Below are positions 62,623 through 64,000 of a stretch of 64,000 nt of DNA, in pieces. The position numbers and the translations under genes are program-made. How positions within the stretch are numbered: position 1 is the first letter of the stretch; each line of letters begins with the position of its first letter. The DNA is from Arthrobacter sp. ISL-65 (lineage in GTDB: Bacteria > Actinomycetota > Actinomycetes > Actinomycetales > Micrococcaceae): contig NZ_JAGGPN010000006.1 in assembly GCF_018613795.1 (NCBI RefSeq), positions 1 through 64,000 of the forward strand. Reading direction: 5' to 3'. The notes below the pieces were generated by a model. The model did not search any database. It had not been told where the DNA came from and worked only from the letters and a program-made list of their open reading frames with translations.

Positions 62623-63237
62623 TCAAAGTTCTCCGATGCCGGAGACAAGCTCCGCACGGCCCTCTCCAAGGCTGTAGGAAAGACCGATGACAGCAGTCTG
62701 TCCTTTCTCGACAGCCTCCGAAATAACGTGCGAAGTGTCCGCCAGCCGACGCGCGGTCTGCTTGACGTGTTCCACGACCATGTCATTAACCTCGTGCCTT
62801 TCGTTGCGCAGCGATGTCAGAACCGACGGCGTGATCCGCTCGACAAGATCGCGAATAAAGCCGGACGGCATTTCACCCGCCTCCACAGCGTCCTTAGTGG
62901 CTCTGACCGCTCCACAACTGTCATGGCCCAGAATCACAATCAGAGGCACCTTCAGTTCACTGACGCTGTACTCAAGCGACCCCAGAACCGCATCGTCGAT
63001 GACCTGCCCCGCCGTACGGACCACGAAGGCATCCCCAAGACCCAAATCGAAAATGATCTCCGCAGCAAGTCGCGAATCCGAACAACCGAAGATCACCGCA
63101 AAGGGATTCTGCCCTTCGGCCAGGGACGACCGCCGGGAAGCATCCTGATTCGGATGGATCGACTGCCCGGAGACAAACCGTTCATTACCTTCACGAAGGC
63201 GCCGCCAAGCCTGAGCAGGAGTCAAAGAAGTAGCCAC
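62623..63237 (-). CDS. Beta-carbonic anhydrase
   Basis: A 204-aa zinc enzyme interconverting CO2 and bicarbonate. The zinc ligands are Cys52, His105 and Cys108 (GCSDSRLAAE and ILGHDSCGAV), with Asp54 and Arg56 in the C-x-D-S-R motif. Other family marks are FVVRTAGQVIDDAVLGSLEY and LKVPLIVILGHDSCGA. Length fits a single-domain cytoplasmic form. The ATG is followed by TSLTPAQAWRRLREGNERFV, the usual N-terminal helix. Neighbours are unrelated, and its own transcription is likely. Confidence 0.95.
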   Translation of the reverse strand: MATSLTPAQAWRRLREGNERFVSGQSIHPNQDASRRSSLAEGQNPFAVIFGCSDSRLAAEIIFDLGLGDAFVVRTAGQVIDDAVLGSLEYSVSELKVPLIVILGHDSCGAVRATKDAVEAGEMPSGFIRDLVERITPSVLTSLRNERHEVNDMVVEHVKQTARRLADTSHVISEAVEKGQTAVIGLSYSLGEGRAELVSGIGEL

Positions 63238-63496
63238 ACGCGTTACTCTAACGGCAGGCAGCCACCGGCTAAGAAACTATTACGCCAGCAACCTTGACAG
63301 AACATAGAAGCAACCAAGAGACGGATCGCTAACCGCCCCAGGCAGGCGGAGATCACCTCGGAGCAGACCTTGGCGGCAAGGCTGCAGGGCCGCCGTGTAG
63401 ATACCCGCGGCGGAACCCTTGCACCGGCCCACCGTGTCCGCCTGGCCGTGCTCCCCAACGGGCAGACATCCCCGCGGGCTGGGCCAAGGAGGCATT

Positions 63497-63637
63497 ATGG
63501 CAGCCGAGGCTCAATACCGGGACGTCGGCAACGACCGGCCGCGGCACAAGGCCGTTATCGCGGTGAAGAACAGAGCTCGGCGTCTCGCTGCATCCCAGCG
63601 GTCCGAACTCCGCCCAGGCGACCTCGATTCCGATTAA
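63497..63637 (+). CDS. Small basic hypothetical protein
   Basis: A 46-aa protein with a strong AAGGAGG at the right spacing before ATG 63497. It is charged (NDRPRHKAVIAVKNRARRLA) with an acidic end LRPGDLDSD. No family recognised. Its good ribosome-binding site is the main reason to believe it. Confidence 0.45.
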   Translation: MAAEAQYRDVGNDRPRHKAVIAVKNRARRLAASQRSELRPGDLDSD

Positions 63638-63857
63638 GGCACAGGCGCTGGATGAGGCAGTTCCGGCTGGCGCGAGGGCAGGCCCCCTCCTCCCCGGCAC
63701 CGCCTGCCCCACAAAAATCAGCCTCCAGACGCCCCTGATCTTCCCCGAAGAAGGAGCCATCGGGACCGGAAAACCTCTTGTCACGCGCGGCGGCCGGTGC
63801 TATTTAAATCTATGTCAGCGGATATAGACCCCGTCATTGGTGACCAGGAGGCATGTC

Positions 63858-64000
63858 ATGTTGATGCTCGATCCGTTCCGCCAGCTCGACCGTCTCGCCG
63901 AGCAGGTTCTGGGCAGGTGGCCCGTCCGGCAGCGATGCCGATGGACGCCTGGCGGGAAGGAAATGACTATGTCGTCGCGTTCGATCTGCCCGGAGTGGAG
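63858..64000 (+). pseudogene. Hsp20/alpha-crystallin small heat-shock protein (5' part, apparent frameshift)
   Basis: ATG 63858 behind CCAGGAGG starts [20 protein letters not shown], the usual actinobacterial Hsp20 N-terminus, then leaves frame. Two frames over, [20 protein letters not shown] continues directly to FDLPGVE at the window end. Restoring one G in the GG run at about 63916-63917 (GGCAGG) gives a continuous protein, so a one-base deletion is likely. Holdase chaperone against heat-induced aggregation. The AT-rich stretch at 63800-63830 may be its promoter. The remaining part lies outside the window. Confidence 0.8.

Overview
The window is GC-rich DNA that reads like a member of the Micrococcaceae close to Arthrobacter. 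Signs are an Lsr2 nucleoid protein, actinobacterial-type relaxase/MobC genes, helicase-associated-domain and Ig-like surface proteins, the holin/DUF3618 stress trio, and frequent GTG starts. The genus is inference; there is no rRNA. The only RNA gene I can support is a tRNA-Leu(GAG) at 10.7 kb.

0-10.7 kb: a MerR regulator divergent from a SulP anion transporter, small stress-type genes (HicB-like, SRPBCC, cold-shock), a frameshifted hypothetical, then a three-gene tyrosine-recombinase transposon of the Tn554 type. The transposon abuts the C-terminal remnant of an SRAP (HMCES/YedK) gene next to the tRNA. 10.9-23.5 kb: a helicase-associated-domain protein, a repeat-bearing lipoprotein, debris of a DNA ligase and an IS21 helper, a minimal mercury locus (merA divergent from merR over a clear MerR dyad), a DUF695 protein, a LacI regulator coupled to an aldo/keto reductase, a DoxX protein and an intact IS110-family insertion sequence. 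23.5-31 kb: a mobilisation module (ParB-like, HTH, MobC, relaxase, coiled-coil partner, excisionase-like), a frameshifted YhcG-type nuclease carrying striking palindromes, and Lsr2. No replication initiator or ParA is visible, so it looks like an integrated mobilisable element or part of a plasmid.

31-35.5 kb: rearranged remnants of histidine-utilisation genes (hutU, hutH) beside a 708-aa protein that I read as a membrane-anchored PIN-like nuclease, the best candidate here for an undescribed defence or toxin-type protein. 35.7-50.6 kb: a coherent catabolic island. An IclR regulator precedes an OpuC/ProX-type quaternary-amine ABC transporter, a nitrilase-superfamily hydrolase, a DUF6282 hydrolase, an MmgE/PrpD protein, an alpha/beta-hydrolase-fold protein without the usual nucleophile serine, a large FAD/Fe-S oxidoreductase, a thiamine-diphosphate enzyme and a succinate-semialdehyde-type dehydrogenase. 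Most of the first genes overlap by a few bases. The layout suggests uptake and stepwise breakdown of an imported (probably cationic, nitrogen-containing) compound; the substrate cannot be read from sequence.

50.6-64 kb: a gene-poor stretch, a DUF2071 protein, a degraded second IS110-type transposase, a DUF805 membrane protein, an Ig-like surface-protein fragment, a second SRPBCC copy, then a run of small envelope/stress proteins (YtxH-like, holin-family, DUF3618, CBS-domain, carbonic anhydrase, Hsp20 at the window edge). Several genes (YhcG, CBS, Hsp20, the 5.4-kb hypothetical) are each broken by what looks like a one-base deletion, two of them in short C or G runs. That could be real decay or consensus error in the assembly.
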